Assembly: GCF_905171765.1 (NCBI RefSeq)
Contig: NC_053390.1
Location: 209,875,359 to 209,939,358, forward strand
Direction of reading: 5' to 3'
DNA from: Bufo bufo
Taxonomy: Eukaryota; Chordata; Amphibia; Anura; Bufonidae
DNA length: 64,000 nt
Shown here: positions 1 through 11,536 of the stretch, in pieces
Layout: every line of letters starts with the position of its first letter
Numbering within the stretch: position 1 is the first letter of the stretch
Made by a program: the position numbers and the translations under genes
The notes under the pieces: model-generated
The model's input: the letters and a program-made list of their open reading frames with translations, nothing else
What the model was told of the DNA's origin: nothing
Databases searched by the model: none

Positions 1-212
1 GCCATGTTATAAGGGAAAATAATACTATTTACAGAACACCGATCCCAAGCCCGAACTTCTGTGAAGAAGTTTGGGTTTGGGTACCAAACATGCGCGATTT
101 TTCTCACGCGCGTGCAAAACACATTACAATGTTTTGCACTCGCGCGGAAAATTCGCGGGTGTTCCCGCAACGCACCCGCACATTTTTCCGCAACGCCCGT
201 GTGAAAGAGGCC
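1..212. repeat. PIF/Harbinger-like MITE, right-hand part
   Basis: The block ends in CGTGTGAAAGAGGCC followed by TAA, matching the right end of complete copies at 28148-28478 and 56609-57225, which are flanked by TTA duplications. The interior shares the 'gaacttc..gtgaagaagt' hairpin and the CGCGCG-rich part seen at 57010-57190. The left end lies outside the window. A 3-bp TTA target duplication is typical of PIF/Harbinger; the superfamily is inferred. Confidence 0.6.
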
Positions 213-553
213 TAACAGTCTATACTCTGCTGCAACGGTACACTTAATGCACTTACCATGGCCTCTCTGCAGGCATGCACAGGCTGAGGTCCAGGTCCTC
301 ATGTAGCCTTTCCATACAATTGCGGAAAGGCTCCCTGACTACCCCACCTCTGGAATTAACCCTGGTAGACCAACAGGGGTGTACATATATTTTATAGGGG
401 CCCCATAGCAAAACTTTGTATCCTGTGTCCAATATGCCATATTAAATTCAAAGAATTGCTAAAGTGAAGGCCTATGTACGCACACACTCATTCACAGAAA
501 CACAGGCCAAGTTCTGGACCTTCCTGTGTTTGAGCTTCCCTTCTTTGTTACAG
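213..553. other. No recognisable gene or repeat
   Basis: Moderately AT-rich unique-looking sequence. The only notable part is the pyrimidine-rich run just before 554, which would be the splice acceptor tract of the candidate exon that follows. Confidence 0.4.
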
Positions 554-766
554 TTTGTTACAGAAATGCAGGACAGGATAAGAAGCCTGAGGAAATCAAT
601 GAGAAAATTATTCCAGAAGGCGCAGTGTACTGAAATTGCTTCACCTGCAGGGTCAATTTTGCAAGAGTTAAATGGAAAGTTGGACTTGATTGTACAGAGA
701 CATTTGAACCTGTTGCAATACATCCTGTCCAATGAAGCGAGGTTCCATCTAACATTTGCAGAATAG
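554..766 (+). CDS. Candidate terminal coding exon of an unidentified convergent gene
   Basis: A pyrimidine-rich tract ending in TTGTTACAG (second possible AG at 563) opens into a frame of about 70 codons ending in TAG at 764-766. The peptide is charged and leucine-rich, predicted mostly helical, with segments such as MQDRIRSLRKSMRKLFQKAQ and near the end LLQYILSNEARFHLTFAE. Composition looks protein-like rather than repeat-like, and no repeat copy of it occurs elsewhere in the window. An ATTAAA lies 60 bases after the stop. It would be the last exon of a plus-strand gene tail-to-tail with ANAPC7. I do not recognise the family. It could also be a chance frame, since a frame open through the acceptor begins at 464. 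Confidence 0.35.
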   Translation, partial: FVTEMQDRIRSLRKSMRKLFQKAQCTEIASPAGSILQELNGKLDLIVQRHLNLLQYILSNEARFHLTFAE

Positions 767-825
767 TTACTGTTACATAAAGTCACACAAAATGCACAGC
801 CAATTCATGATAAAAAATAATAATA

Positions 826-831
826 ATTAAA
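826..831 (+). promoter_or_regulatory. Possible polyadenylation signal ATTAAA
   Basis: ATTAAA in an A-rich stretch 60 bases downstream of the TAG that ends the candidate exon. It is followed by a T/G-containing region (ttggtgtgtg). Weak on its own; it only has meaning if the exon is real. Confidence 0.2.
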
Positions 832-1038
832 AAAAATTACATTTGGTGTGTGCCTATAGGTATGTGGATTATAATATAAAATATAATTTTCTACATCTGA
901 AAATCTGTTCCAGTCATCTGAATGGGGACTGCAGAAATTCACATGCTTCCCAACTATTCAAGTGAAAAGAACTGATTTTCAGTTGTGGACAATTCTGCAA
1001 AAATACCCAAAAAACTGCATGGTATAAAGGCAGCCTAA

Positions 1039-1342
1039 AGCCTCATGCACACGTCTGTTGTTGACCGGTGCCAGTACTGCGGCCCGCAAACAGCAGGTCC
1101 GCAATATACGGGCATTTGAATGGGTCCGCAATCCAGAAGGTGTGGTGCAGAATGGAGGTACCAAAACCTCCATTCTGGGTCCGCAATCCAGAAGGTGTGA
1201 TGCGGATTGCTTCTGTGGGTTTTCTGTCCGTGCTTCCGCACTACTTTTTTGTGATGCGGATTGCGGACACCATTCAAATGAATGCCCTAGGGTTGCTGCT
1301 CGTGCATGGGCCCCGGCCAACCACGGCCGTGTGCATGAGGCA
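1039..1342. repeat. Palindromic MITE with GCCTCATGCACACG ends
   Basis: Terminal inverted repeats GCCTCATGCACACG (1040) and CGTGTGCATGAGGC (ending 1341) bound a 'gtccgca'-rich interior. Inside, 'gggtccgcaatccagaaggtgt' occurs twice (about 1120 and 1179) as a short direct duplication. A related right end is at 48225-48243. Flanking TAA/TTA bases suggest a 3-bp target site, as in Harbinger-like MITEs. Confidence 0.6.
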
Positions 1343-1584
1343 TTAGGGAGACAAGGTTCTGTTTTTCATGGTACACGCTTTATAAACAGGGTCCGATAGA
1401 CCTCTTTTCCGCATTTTCACATGCATGTACGTGATGGGATCGGGCGGGTGCAGGAGCTGCACCAGCCCGATCCGCAGCAAGGGACCGGCTGTTACTTATA
1501 GCTGGGCCCCTGCTGCATCGGCTGGCATCGGATAATTGCGGAACGGGTGCGGACACATTCTACGGATGAGTAAGACGCTGACCG
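1343..1584. other. Unclassified repeat-like sequence
   Basis: GC-richer segment with 'gggatcgggcgggtgcaggagctgcaccagcccgatcc', a short hairpin, then 'ggaacgggtgcggac', which resembles TCCGCA-type MITE sequence. No open frame worth reporting. Confidence 0.4.
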
Positions 1585-1625
1585 TTCAATTCAGTACAAT
1601 ACAGAATGTATTGTACTGAATTGAA
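1585..1625. repeat. Perfect 19-bp-arm palindrome
   Basis: TTCAATTCAGTACAATACA, a 3-base loop (gaa), then its exact reverse complement. It sits at the boundary between the MITE debris and the tandem-unit element, and may be the internal midpoint of the latter. Confidence 0.8.
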
Positions 1626-4215
1626 ACAGAGATCAAACCCTGAAAAGGTGAAGTCCCACAGTGGGACAAATATAAAAAGTGAAAAAAGTTTGTTTGTTTT
1701 TTATAATAAAAAAATTAAAGTTTCAAGTAAAAAAAATAAATTAAAAAAGAAAGTGTCCTTTTCCCAAAATAAAGTAAAAAAAAAGAGAATTTTTTTTAAA
1801 AATAGGGAAAATAAGAAAAGTAGACATATTTGGTATCGCCGTGTCCGTATCGACCAGCTCTATAAAAATATCACATGCCCTAACCTTTCACGTGAACACC
1901 GTCAAAAAAATAAAATAAACTCTGCTAAAAAAAACATTTGTCACCTTACATCACTAAAAGTGCAACACCAAGTGATCAAAAAGGCGTATGAATAGTACCA
2001 ATCTAACCGTCACCTCATCCTGCAAAAAATGATAGCCTACCTAAAACAATTGCCCAAAAAAATAAAAACAACTATGGAGACACTAAAACATGATTTTTTT
2101 GTTTCGAAAATGCTTTTATTGTGTTAAATGTAAAAAATACAAATAAAAGTAGACATATTAGGTATTGCCACGTCCGTAATGACTTGCTCTATAGAAATAC
2201 AACATGACCTAACCCCTCAGATGAACACCGTAAAAAAAAGCTATTTTTTGTCACCTTACATCACAAAAAGTGTAATTGCAAGCGATCAAAATGTCATACG
2301 CACACCAAAATAGTGTCAATCAAGCCGTCATCTCATCCCGCAAAAATGATACCTTACCTAAGACAATCGCCCCAAAAATTAAAAAAACTATGGCTCTCAG
2401 AATATAGAGACACTAAAACATGATTTTTTTGTCACCTTGCATCACAAAAAGTGTAATAGTAAGCGAATAAAAAGTCATACGCACCCCAAAATCATACCAA
2501 TCAAACCGTCATCTCATCCCACAAAAAATGTGACCCTACCTAAGACAATCGCCCAAAAAAAAAACTATGGCTCTCAGAATATGGAGACACTAAAACATGA
2601 TTGTTTTTTGTTTAAAAAATGCTGTTATTGTGTAAAACTTAAATAAAAAAGTATACATATTAGATATTGCCGTGTCCGTAAGAACCTGCTCTATAAAAAT
2701 ATCAGATGACCTAACCCCTCAGGTGAACACCGTAAAAAAATAAAAAGTGTCAAAAAAGCCATTTTTTGTCACCTGATATCACAAAATACCAAGCGATCAA
2801 AAAGTCATATGCACCCTAAAAATAGTACCAATCAAACCGTCATCTCATACCGAAAAAAATAAGCCCCTACATAAGACAGTCGCCCCCAAAAAAACAAAAA
2901 AAAAATATGGCTTTCAGAATATGGAGACACTAAAAAATATTTCTTTTTCAAAAATGCTTTATTATGTAAAACTGAAAAACAACCCCAAAAAGTTTTGGTA
3001 TTGTCGCGTCCGCAACAACCTGCTCTATAAAAATACCACATGATATAACCTGTCACATGAACATTGTAAATAACAAAAAATAAAAATGCTATTTTTTGTT
3101 ACCTTGCCTCACAAAAAGTGTAATATAGAGCAACCAAAAATAATTTGTACCCTAAAATAGTACCAACAAAACCGCCACCTTATCCCGTAGTTTCCAAAAT
3201 GGGGTCATTATTTTGGATTTTCTACTATAGGGGTTCATCAGGGGGTCTTCAAATGTTTAGGAGAAATATGAGAACCGCACTCTGTTACTCAGCGATCAGG
3301 TGCCAGCCAAGGGCTATGAATAGCCAATATATATAGAAGTAAAATTGAGGCACACAGTTTTCACAATTTGCGAATAGGGCATTTATTCATTTGCATGTAA
3401 TGCTGTCATCCGTAGGCCCAATCTATTTCAGATTATACACATATTGGCAGAAACCATAAGCCTTCCAAAAACCATAAGGCGTTCCTTTCCTTCTGCACCC
3501 TGCTGTGTGCCCGTCCAGCAGTTTACGACCACATATGGGGTGTTTCTCTAAACTACAGAATCAGGGTAATAAATATTGAGTTTTGTTTGGCTGTTAACCC
3601 TTGCTTTGTTAGCGGAAAAAAATTGATTAAAATGGAAACTCTGCCAAAAAATCTACATTTTCCTTTAATTCTTGTGAAACACCTAAAGGGTTAACAAAGT
3701 TTGTAAAATCCGTTTTGAATAGCTGATGGGTGTAGTTTCTAAAATGGGATGATTTATGGGTGGTTTCTAATATGTAAGCCCCAGAAAATGACTTCATAAC
3801 TGAACTGGTCCTGAAAAAATTGGTTTTGGAAATTTTCTTACAAATTTTAAGATTTGCTTCTAAACTTCTAAGTCTTCTAACGTCCAGAAAAAATAAAATG
3901 TAATTTTCAAAATGATCCAAACATGAAGTAGACATATGGGGAACTATTTTTGGAGGTATTACTATCTATTATCAAAGTAGAAAAATGGAAATTTGCAAAT
4001 TTGCAAATTTTTCAAGATTTTTTGTAAAGTTAGTATTTTTTTTATAAATAAAAATGAAATATTTTGTCTCAATTTTACCACTGTCATGAAGTACAATATG
4101 TGACAAGAAAATCTCAGAATAGCCTGGATAAGTAAAAGCGTTTTAAAGTTATTACCACATAAAATGACACGTCAGATTTGCAAAATTAGGCTGTGTCCTG
4201 AAGGTGAAAAATGGC
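1626..4215. mobile_element. TTAA-ended element with AT-rich tandem units (copy 1)
   Basis: From 1650 to 3140 a unit of a few hundred bases recurs 4-5 times, marked by 'ggtattgccrcgtccgtaa..ctctatar aaat' (1830, 2161, 2661, 2997) and 'gtcaccttacatcacaaaaagtg' (1938, 2249, 2432, 2767, 3097). From 3440 a second module follows and the element ends at 'ccttaaggggTTAA' (4212-4215). The same modules recur in inverted order at 13229-14774 and 17430-18224. TTAA ends suggest piggyBac or Kolobok ancestry. No transposase frame is present, so it is non-autonomous. The left limit is uncertain. Confidence 0.55.
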
Positions 4216-5336
4216 TGTGTCCTTAAGGGGTTAATAGGTCACAAAAGGCCCATATGTAAGGCTTAAGTATTGAATTTACAATATTACCTTTTAAATCAAT
4301 AGCAATTTACAAATTGTAACATTTTTGCAAGTAGTAAAATCTAGAGGGCTCCAACCTAGCTTGTTTGTAGGTGAGGGGATCTCCTGAACCTGACACCTGC
4401 TAAAAATCCATGCAAAACAGAAACAAAGATATTCTTGTTTGCTAAACAATTACATGACGGCAATTTATTTTATTTTATCTAGTCAGACAAGACGCATTTA
4501 AATAGTATTTGTCTCATCCTCAGCTTCTAATAAGGAGATGGAGGGCAGTAATGTTTGAATAAAGCTAAATCGTATATGACATTTCAGTTTTGTAAGCATT
4601 TCTCTGAAATTAGGAGCAAGAAATGGGTTTCACAGTGAAGAATATGAAGTTGTCAGCTCTGATTCTTCCAGTCCTTAAAAACGTAGCATATTTTTCCTGG
4701 GGGAATCTTTGCATTTCATTTTTTGGAAGAGCTGTCATCTCAGAAATTACATGAGGTAGTGTGAACAGCCCTTAAAATAAACCATCATACACGTCACCCC
4801 ATAATTATTATCCAGCCAAAAACTGTGCTCCTTATATTCTCAGGTTTAGTAACCTTGCAAAAGTGGCCTAGAAACATAATGTCTGTAAAGGTGAAGGCAA
4901 AACAGACCAAGCTGGAAGATACATGGATGAATGTCCAGTAAGGCTTTTTTTTTTAATTCATTCTGTTAGAGGTATACATTGGCAGTATACCCCGACATAT
5001 AACTCCGAAAGAAAGCTACATGGTATAGGCATAGAGTGGCATATATCACCTGTTGACTGCCATTGTATAAAATATTTTTTGTTTAACTGGATCCCTTTTT
5101 ATATGAAAGGTCAGCAGACTGTGCTTTCATATCAGTAAAAATAAAAAATTGCGAAAGACATTGGGGCATGTGCTTGGTGCATAGGATCCCATTTATATGT
5201 CCAGCGTATACTTTTCTGGTACATATGAACGCATTCATATAATGAGATGTGAAGAGAGCCTAATAATAATAATAAACATAATACGTTTATTAGAAACCAT
5301 TTACCTAAAAAAAAACAAAAAACTGGCCAACGTTTA
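4216..5336. other. No gene or clear repeat seen
   Basis: About 1.1 kb of AT-rich sequence without convincing frames, splice signals, terminal repeats or tandem structure. It separates the tandem-unit element from the piggyBac element and may be residual unique intergenic DNA downstream of ANAPC7. Confidence 0.4.
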
Positions 5337-5799
5337 TTAACCACCTCAGCCCCCAGTGCTTAAACACCCTCAAAGACCAGGCCACTTTTTACACTTCTGA
5401 CCTACACTACTTTCACCGTTTATTGCTCGGTCATGCAACTTACCACCCAAATGAATTTTACCTCCTTTTCTTCTCACTAATAGAGCTTTCATTTGGTGGT
5501 ATTTCATTGCTGCTGACATTATACTTTTTTTGTTATTAATCGAAATTTAACGATTTTTTTTGCAAAAAAATGACATTTTTCACTTTCAGTTGTAACATTT
5601 TGCAAAAAAAACGAGATCCATATATAAATTTTGCTCTAAATTTATTGTTCTACATGTCTTTGATAAAAAAAAAATGTTTGGGTACAAAAAAAATGGTTTG
5701 GGTAAAAGTTATAGCGTTTACAAACTATGGTACAAAAATGTGAATTTCCGCTTTTTGAAGCAGCTCTGACTTTCTGAGCACCTGTCATGTTTCCTGAGG

Positions 5800-7570
5800 T
5801 TCTACAATGGCCAGACAGTACAAACACCCCACAAATGACCCCATTTCGGAAAGTAGACACCCTAAGGTATTCGCTGATGGGCATAGTGAGTTCATAGAAC
5901 TTTTTATTTTTTGTCACAAGTTAGCGGAAAATGATGATTTTTTTTTTTTTCTTACAAAGTCTCATATTCCACTAACTTGTGACAAAAAATAAAAAGTTCT
6001 ATGAACTCACTATGCCCATCACGAAATACCTTGGGGTCTCTTATTTCCAAAATGGGGTCACTTGTGGGGTAGTTATACTGCCCTGGCATTCTAGGGGCCC
6101 AAATGTGTGGTAAGGAGTTTGAAATCAAATTCTGTAAAAAATGACCAGTGAAATCCGAAAGGTGCTCTTTGGAATATGGGCCCCTTTGCCCACCTAGGCT
6201 GCAAAAAAGTGTCACACATCTGGTATCTCCGTATTCAGGAGAAGTTGGGGAATGTGTTTTGGGGTGTCTTTTTACATATACCCATGCTGGGTGAGAGAAA
6301 TATCTTGGTCAAATGCCAACTTTGTATAAAAAAATGGGAAAAGTTGTCTTTTGCCAAGATATTTCTCTCACCCAGCATGGGTATATGTAAAATGACACCC
6401 CAAAACACATTGCCCAACTTCTCCTGAATACGGAGATACCAGATGTGTGACACTTTTTTGCAGCCTAGGTGGGCAAAGGGGCCCATATTCCAAAGAGCAC
6501 CTTTCGGATTTCACTGGTCATTTTTTACAGAATTTGATTTCAAACTCCTTACCACACATTTGAGCCCCTAGAATGCCATGGCAGTTTAACTACCCCACAA
6601 GTGACCCCATTTTGGAAAGAAGAGACCCCAAGGTATTCGCTGATGGGCATAGTGAGTTCATGGAACTTTTTATTTTTTGTCACAAGTTAGTGGAATATGA
6701 GACTTTGTATGAAAAAAAATTAATAAAAAAAAATCATCATTTTCCACTAACTTGTGACAAAAAATAAAAAATTCTAGGAACTTGCCATGCCCCTCACGGA
6801 ATACCTTGGGGTGTCTTCTTTCCAAAATGGGGTCACTTGTGGGGTAGTTATACTGCCCTGGCATTTTCCAGGGGCCCTAATGTGTGGTAAGTAGGTAAAT
6901 GACCTGTGAAATCCGAAAGGTGCTCTTTGGAATGTGGGCCCCTTTGCCCACCTAGGCTGCAAAAAAGTGTCACACATGTGGTATCTCCGTATTCAGGAGA
7001 AGTTGGGGAATGTGTTTTGGGGTGTCATTTTACTTATACCCATGCTGGGTGAGAGAAATATCTTGGCAAAAGACAACTTTTCCCATTTTTTTTATACAAA
7101 GTTGGCATTTGACCAAGATATTTATCTCACCCAGCATGGGTATATGTAAAATGACACCCCAAAACACATTCCCCAACTTCTCCTGAATACGGAGATACCA
7201 CATGTGTGACACTTTTTTGCAGCCTAGGTGGGCAAAGGGGCCCAAATTCCTTTTAGGAGGGCATTTTTAGACATTTGGATACCAGACTTCTTCTCACGCT
7301 TTGGGGCCCCTAAAATGCCAGGGCAGTATAAATACCCCACATGTGACCCCATTTTGGAAAGAAGACACCCCAAGGTATTCAATGAGGGGCATGGCGAGTT
7401 CATAGAAAAAAAAAAAATTTGGCACAAGTTAACGGAAATAGATTTTTTTTGATTTTTTTCTCACAAAGTCTCCCTTTCCGCTAACTTGGGACAAAAATTT
7501 CAATCTTTCATGGACTCAATATGCCCCTCAGCGAATACCTTGGGGTGTCTTCTTTCCAAAATGGTGTTAT
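5800..7570. repeat. Alternating inverted-repeat array inside piggyBac
   Basis: Two sequence modules alternate in plus and minus orientation, giving five palindrome centres at about 5945, 6335, 6716, 7088 and 7447 (spacing ~360-390). Module 1 contains 'gtcacaagttagcggaa..', 'ggtattcgctgatgggcat' and 'gaccccattttggaaag'. Module 2 contains 'gcccacctaggctgcaaaa', 'ggtatctccgtattcagg' and 'cccatgctgggtgagagaa'. Arms are ~90-95% alike by eye. Short frames here are repeat shadows, not genes. Confidence 0.85.
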
Positions 7571-7734
7571 TTGTGGGGTGTTTGTACTGCCCTGGCATTT
7601 GAGGGTCTCCGCAATCATTACATGTATGCCCAGCATTAGGAGTTTCTGCTATTCTCCTTATATTGAGCATACAGGTAATGAGATTTTTTTTTTCCGTTCA
7701 GCCTCCGGGCTGAAAGAAAAAAATGAACGGCACA

Positions 7735-7919
7735 GATTTCTTCATTCGCATCGATCAATGTGGATGAAAAAATCTCTGCCAAAAAAAGAAAAAGGAGGGG
7801 AAAGGCGTCTGCCAGGACATAGGAGCTCCGCCCAACATCCATACCCACTTAGCTCGTATGCCCTGGCAAACCAGATTTCTCCATTCACATCAATCGATGT
7901 GGATGAATAAATCATTGCC
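7735..7919. repeat. Direct repeat pair in piggyBac
   Basis: A ~46-bp segment with 'tcaatgtggatgaa' (about 7735-7781) recurs at 7872-7919 with a few changes, a period of ~137 bp. Each is followed by 'atctctgcc'/'atcattgcc'. A weaker third echo is 'atgcctcggcaaacgtatctttt' at 7989. Confidence 0.6.
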
Positions 7920-8483
7920 GGGATTTTTTTTTTTTATATATACAAAGTGTTTGCCAAAGTATATGAACACCGCCACCTCCTCAGCTCATATGCCTCGGCA
8001 AACGTATCTTTTACTGCAGAGGAGAAATCTCGTCTTGCAGCGCCGCATACACCGACTTGCGTGTAATCTGACAGCAGCGCAATGCTTCTGTCCGAATGCA
8101 CATCAGTGCTGCAGCTAGTCGATCGGTTGGTCCACCTGGAAGGTAAAAAAAACAAAACAAAAAAGAAAAAACCAGGCCGCAACGCAATAAATTTATTAAC
8201 TTTTGAACAGAACATATTAAACTTTTTTTAACTTTTTTAACTGAACGTTAACTTTTTTACTTACCGGTATTTTTTTTTTTGTTTAGTTTTTTATACCTTT
8301 ATAGAACAAACCTCTCCTTCCCCATGGGACAATGTGCAAAGCGCAAATCGCCCAAAGATGTGGCGAAGTACGTTATGCACTTTATCCCAGGTGAAAGGAG
8401 AGGTTTGCAGCAGCTGTGAGTAAAAGGGCCCTAATAGCCCTGTGTGCCTGTCCTGTGAGATGCAATCCCTATGCTAGGTGTAC

Positions 8484-10419
8484 CTATGTGTGGTACTTCC
8501 GGAAACACTCACCAAAGCATAGGGCAGGGTGGTCAGGACAGTCAGGACAGAAATAGCGGGTGTCACGCCTTATTCCACTCCTGCTACAGACACGACATCT
8601 TTTTCGGGGTGACGGTTGGGTTGAGGTACCAGGAACGACACTGGGGAAATGTCGCTCGTGTAGACGGCTAACTACACTGGGGGATGGGGCCACGGAACCT
8701 CCTGGGTAAAGGAGGTTCTCGATGATCTCTTCCTGGAATTTGAGGAAGGATACTGTTCTCCCAGCCTTACTGTAGAGAACAAAACTATTATACAGCGCCA
8801 ATTGAATTAAATATACAGACACCTTCTTATACCAGCGTCTGGTTCTGCGGGAAACTAAATACGGAGACAACATCTGGTCATTGAAGTCCACCCCTCCCAT
8901 GAGCGCATTATAGTCGTGGACACAGAGGGGCTTTTCAATGACACAGGTTGCTCGCTCAATTTGGATTGTCGTGTCTGCGTGAATGGAGGAGAGCATGTAA
9001 ACGTCACGCTTGTCTCTCCATTTCACCGCGAGCAGTTCTTCGTTACACAAGGCAGCCCTCTCCCTCCTTGCAAGACGGGTGGTTACAAGCCGTTGGGGGA
9101 AGCCCACGCGACTAGTTCGTGCGGTGCCACAGGCGCAAATCCGTTCTAGAAACAAATGCCTAAAGAGGGCCACACTTGTGTAGAAATTGTCCACATAAAG
9201 ATGGTACCCCTTGCCGAATAAGGGTGACACCAAGTCCCAGACTGTCTTCCCACTGCTCCCCAGGTAGTCAGGGCAACCGACCGGCTCCAGGGTCTGATCT
9301 TTTCCCTCATAGATCCGAAATTTGTGGGTATAGCCTGTGGCCCTTTCACAGAGCTTATACAATTTGACCCCATACCGGGCACGCTTGCTTGGGATGTATT
9401 GTTTGAAGCCAAGGCGCCCGGTAAAATATATTAGGGACTCGTCTACGCAGATGTTTTGCTTGGGGGTATATAAATCTGCAAATTTCTGGTTGAAATGGTC
9501 TATGAGGGGCCGAATTTTGTGGAGCCGGTCAAAAGCTGGGTGGCCTCTGGGACGGGAGGTGGTGTTGTCGCAAAATGCAGGAAACGGAGGATGGCCTCAA
9601 ATCGTGCCCTGGACATAGCAGCAGAGAACATGGGCATTTGATGAATCGGGTTCGTGGACCAATATGACCGCAATTCATGCTTTTTAGTTAGACCCATGTT
9701 GAGGAGAAGGCCCAAAAAAATTTTAAGTTCGGAAACTTGGACTGGTTTCCACCGGAAAGGCTGGGCATAATAGCTTCCCGGGTTGGTGGATATAAATTGT
9801 GTGGCATACCGGTTTGTCTCTGCCACGACTAAGTCCAAGAGCTCCGCAGTCAAGAACAGCTCAAAAAATCCCAGGGCCGAACCGATTTGAGCCGTCTCAA
9901 CCCGAACTCCAGACTGGGCGGTGAAAGTGGGAACTAATGGTGCGGCTGAAGTTGGTGACTGCCAATCAGGGTTTGCCAGCACCTCAGGGATTCTAGGGCT
10001 CTACGGGCCTGTCTGTGCGGTGGCTGCGACGGGGTAACTAGTGCACGTGCCACCGTACCAGCTTCAACTGCCCTTCTGGTGCTCGCCACGTCACCATGTT
10101 GTACGGCAGTGCTGGTACTAGGTCCAGGGAGGGCTGCGCTGCTGGTGTATGCCTCACCACGTGATCCGGCAGCGACAGCCCCACTCTGTTGCTCTTGAAG
10201 CGGATCCTGCGTAACCTGTGGTCTAGCGACACGGGGCCGGGTACGCCTGGTGCTGTCAGGGACCTCCACCTCCTCGTCCGAACTTTGGGTCAGAGAGCCA
10301 CTGCTTTCCACAGGTTCATATTCTGACCCGCTAGATTCGTCAGATGAGGGTTCCCACTCCTCATCCGACTGGGTCAGAATCCTGTAGGCCTCTTCAGAAG
10401 AATACCCCCTGTTTGACAT
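8484..10419 (-). pseudogene. piggyBac transposase, two frameshifts, catalytic core otherwise complete
   Basis: The ATG at 10417-10419 opens an acidic Ser/Glu-rich N-terminus (MSNRGYSSEEAY..). A frameshift near 9950-10000 moves into the frame holding the N-terminal DDE_Tnp_1_7 part (to FSAAMSRARFEAILRFLHF). A second near 9545-9560 moves into the frame with the rest. Catalytic aspartates are visible in VDESLIYF, YVDNFYTS and GGVDFNDQM. RRTRRWYKKVSVYLIQLAL follows. The C-terminus is a cysteine-rich domain with paired CxxC motifs (CRVCSR..CPDCPDHPALCFGECF), ending at TAG 8484-8486. Span is ~640 codons against ~590 for the family. Only two small indels separate it from a full frame, so decay is recent or the indels are sequencing errors. 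Confidence 0.88.
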
Positions 10420-11098
10420 TTTGGACTACTAAATTTAGGGGTATTCCCTGAGACTACCCAAGAAAAAAAAGCAAGCCTGTCTTACAAAGGGGAGGCTAGC
10501 GAAGTACCGGAGGCCGCTGCGGTTGATAAAAAATATCAAAACTGATTTTTTTATCGCCGCAGTGCGTGTAAAATGAATGTGCAGTGATCAAAAAAAAATA
10601 TATTTTTTGTCACTGCGGTGGGGCGGGCGTGGGTGAACGCACGTGTGTGCGACCGATCAGGCAAACACTGCGTTTTGGGTGGAGGGCGAGCTAAGGTGAC
10701 ACTAATACTATTATAGATCTGACCGTGATCAGTTTTGATCACTTACAGATACTATAAAAGTACAAATGCTGATTAGCGATACGCTAAACAGCGAATAAGT
10801 GACTGCGGTGCGGTGGGCTGGTCGCTAACTCACGCTAAACTACCTAACCAAGGGGCCTAAACTATCCCTAAAACCTAACAGCCAAAAGTAGTGAAAAAAA
10901 AAAAGTGACAGTTTACACTGATCGCTTTTTTTCCTTTCACTAGTGACTTTCACTAGTGATTGACAGGGGCGATCAAAGGGTTAATTGGGGTGCAGGGGGG
11001 TGATCTGGGGCTAAGGTGTAGTGTTTGGTGCTACTCACAGTTCAGTCTGCTCCTCTGCTGGAACCAACCGACGAAAAGGACCAGCACAGGAGCAGAGA

Positions 11099-11260
11099 AG
11101 CCATATAACAGATCATATTTACTAATATGATCTGTTATCTGGCTTGTGATTCGATTTTTTGAAAATCGCCAGCCTGCCAGCCAATGATCGTTGCTGGCAG
11201 GCTGGTGACGAACTTGTTCTTTAAATTTTGCCGGCCCGCGATGCGCATGCGCGGGCCGGC
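11099..11260. repeat. Three subterminal hairpins near the piggyBac right end
   Basis: Stem 1 is AGCCATATAACAGATCATAT (11099-11118) with a partner at 11125-11144, one mismatch. Stem 2 is CCAGCCTGCCAGC (11169) with a partner ending 11205. Stem 3 is GCCGGCCCGCGATGC with a GC-rich partner to 11260. They lie 100-270 bases inside the right TTAA, where subterminal transposase sites or folded 5' leader RNA would be expected; function is inferred. Confidence 0.7.
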
Positions 11261-11364
11261 TTTGAGCGAAATCTCGCGTCTCGCGAGATGACGCGTATAT
11301 GCGTGATTGTGCGCAGCGCTGCCACCTCTGGAACGCGAATCTGCGTTAGGCGGTCCGGAGGTGG

Positions 11365-11536
11365 TTAAAGGGGGTTGTCTCACTTCAGCAAGTGGCATTT
11401 ATTATGTAGAGAATGTTAATAGAAGGCACTTCGTAATGTATTGTGATTATCCATATTGCTTCTTCTGCTGGCTGGATTCATTTTTCCATCACATTATACA
11501 CTGCTCGTTTCCATGGTTATGACCAGCCTGCAATCC
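11365..11536. repeat. Half copy of a TTAA palindromic MITE
   Basis: Starts TTAAAGGGGGTTGTCTCACTTC and matches the left arm of the complete MITE at 55224-55681 through 'tgcaatccagc', then diverges. Its first four bases are the same TTAA that ends the piggyBac element, so piggyBac probably inserted into this MITE's own target duplication. Confidence 0.75.

Larger units (their letters stand above)
5337..11368 (-). mobile_element. Complete ~6 kb piggyBac transposon, transposase on minus strand
   Basis: TTAA at 5337-5340 is followed by CCACCTCAGCCCCCAGTG. The right end reads, inward from TTAA at 11365-11368, CCACCTCCGGACCGCC. The ends therefore share CCACCTC plus similar following bases and are flanked by the TTAA duplication diagnostic of piggyBac. 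Inside, left to right, are an inverted-repeat array (5800-7570), a direct repeat pair, the transposase (8484-10419, minus), a long 5' leader with AT-rich hairpins, and three GC-rich subterminal hairpins. The CDS reads toward the left end, as expected with a leader near the right end. The protein resembles the Uribo-type piggyBac transposases of frogs. The right TTAA is shared with a different MITE. Confidence 0.85.

Noticed and set aside
1606..1995. 129-residue lysine-rich open frame
   Set aside because: It runs through the AT-rich tandem units; similar frames appear wherever the unit recurs. Repeat artefact.
6176..7452. Several 60-90-residue frames repeating MGPFAHLGCKKVSH on both strands
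   Set aside because: They are translations of the inverted-repeat modules, identical on both strands because the DNA is palindromic. No selection for coding visible.
7521..7910. 129-residue plus-strand frame in piggyBac
   Set aside because: Crosses array edge, a T-run and a direct repeat; no family features, and antisense to element organisation.
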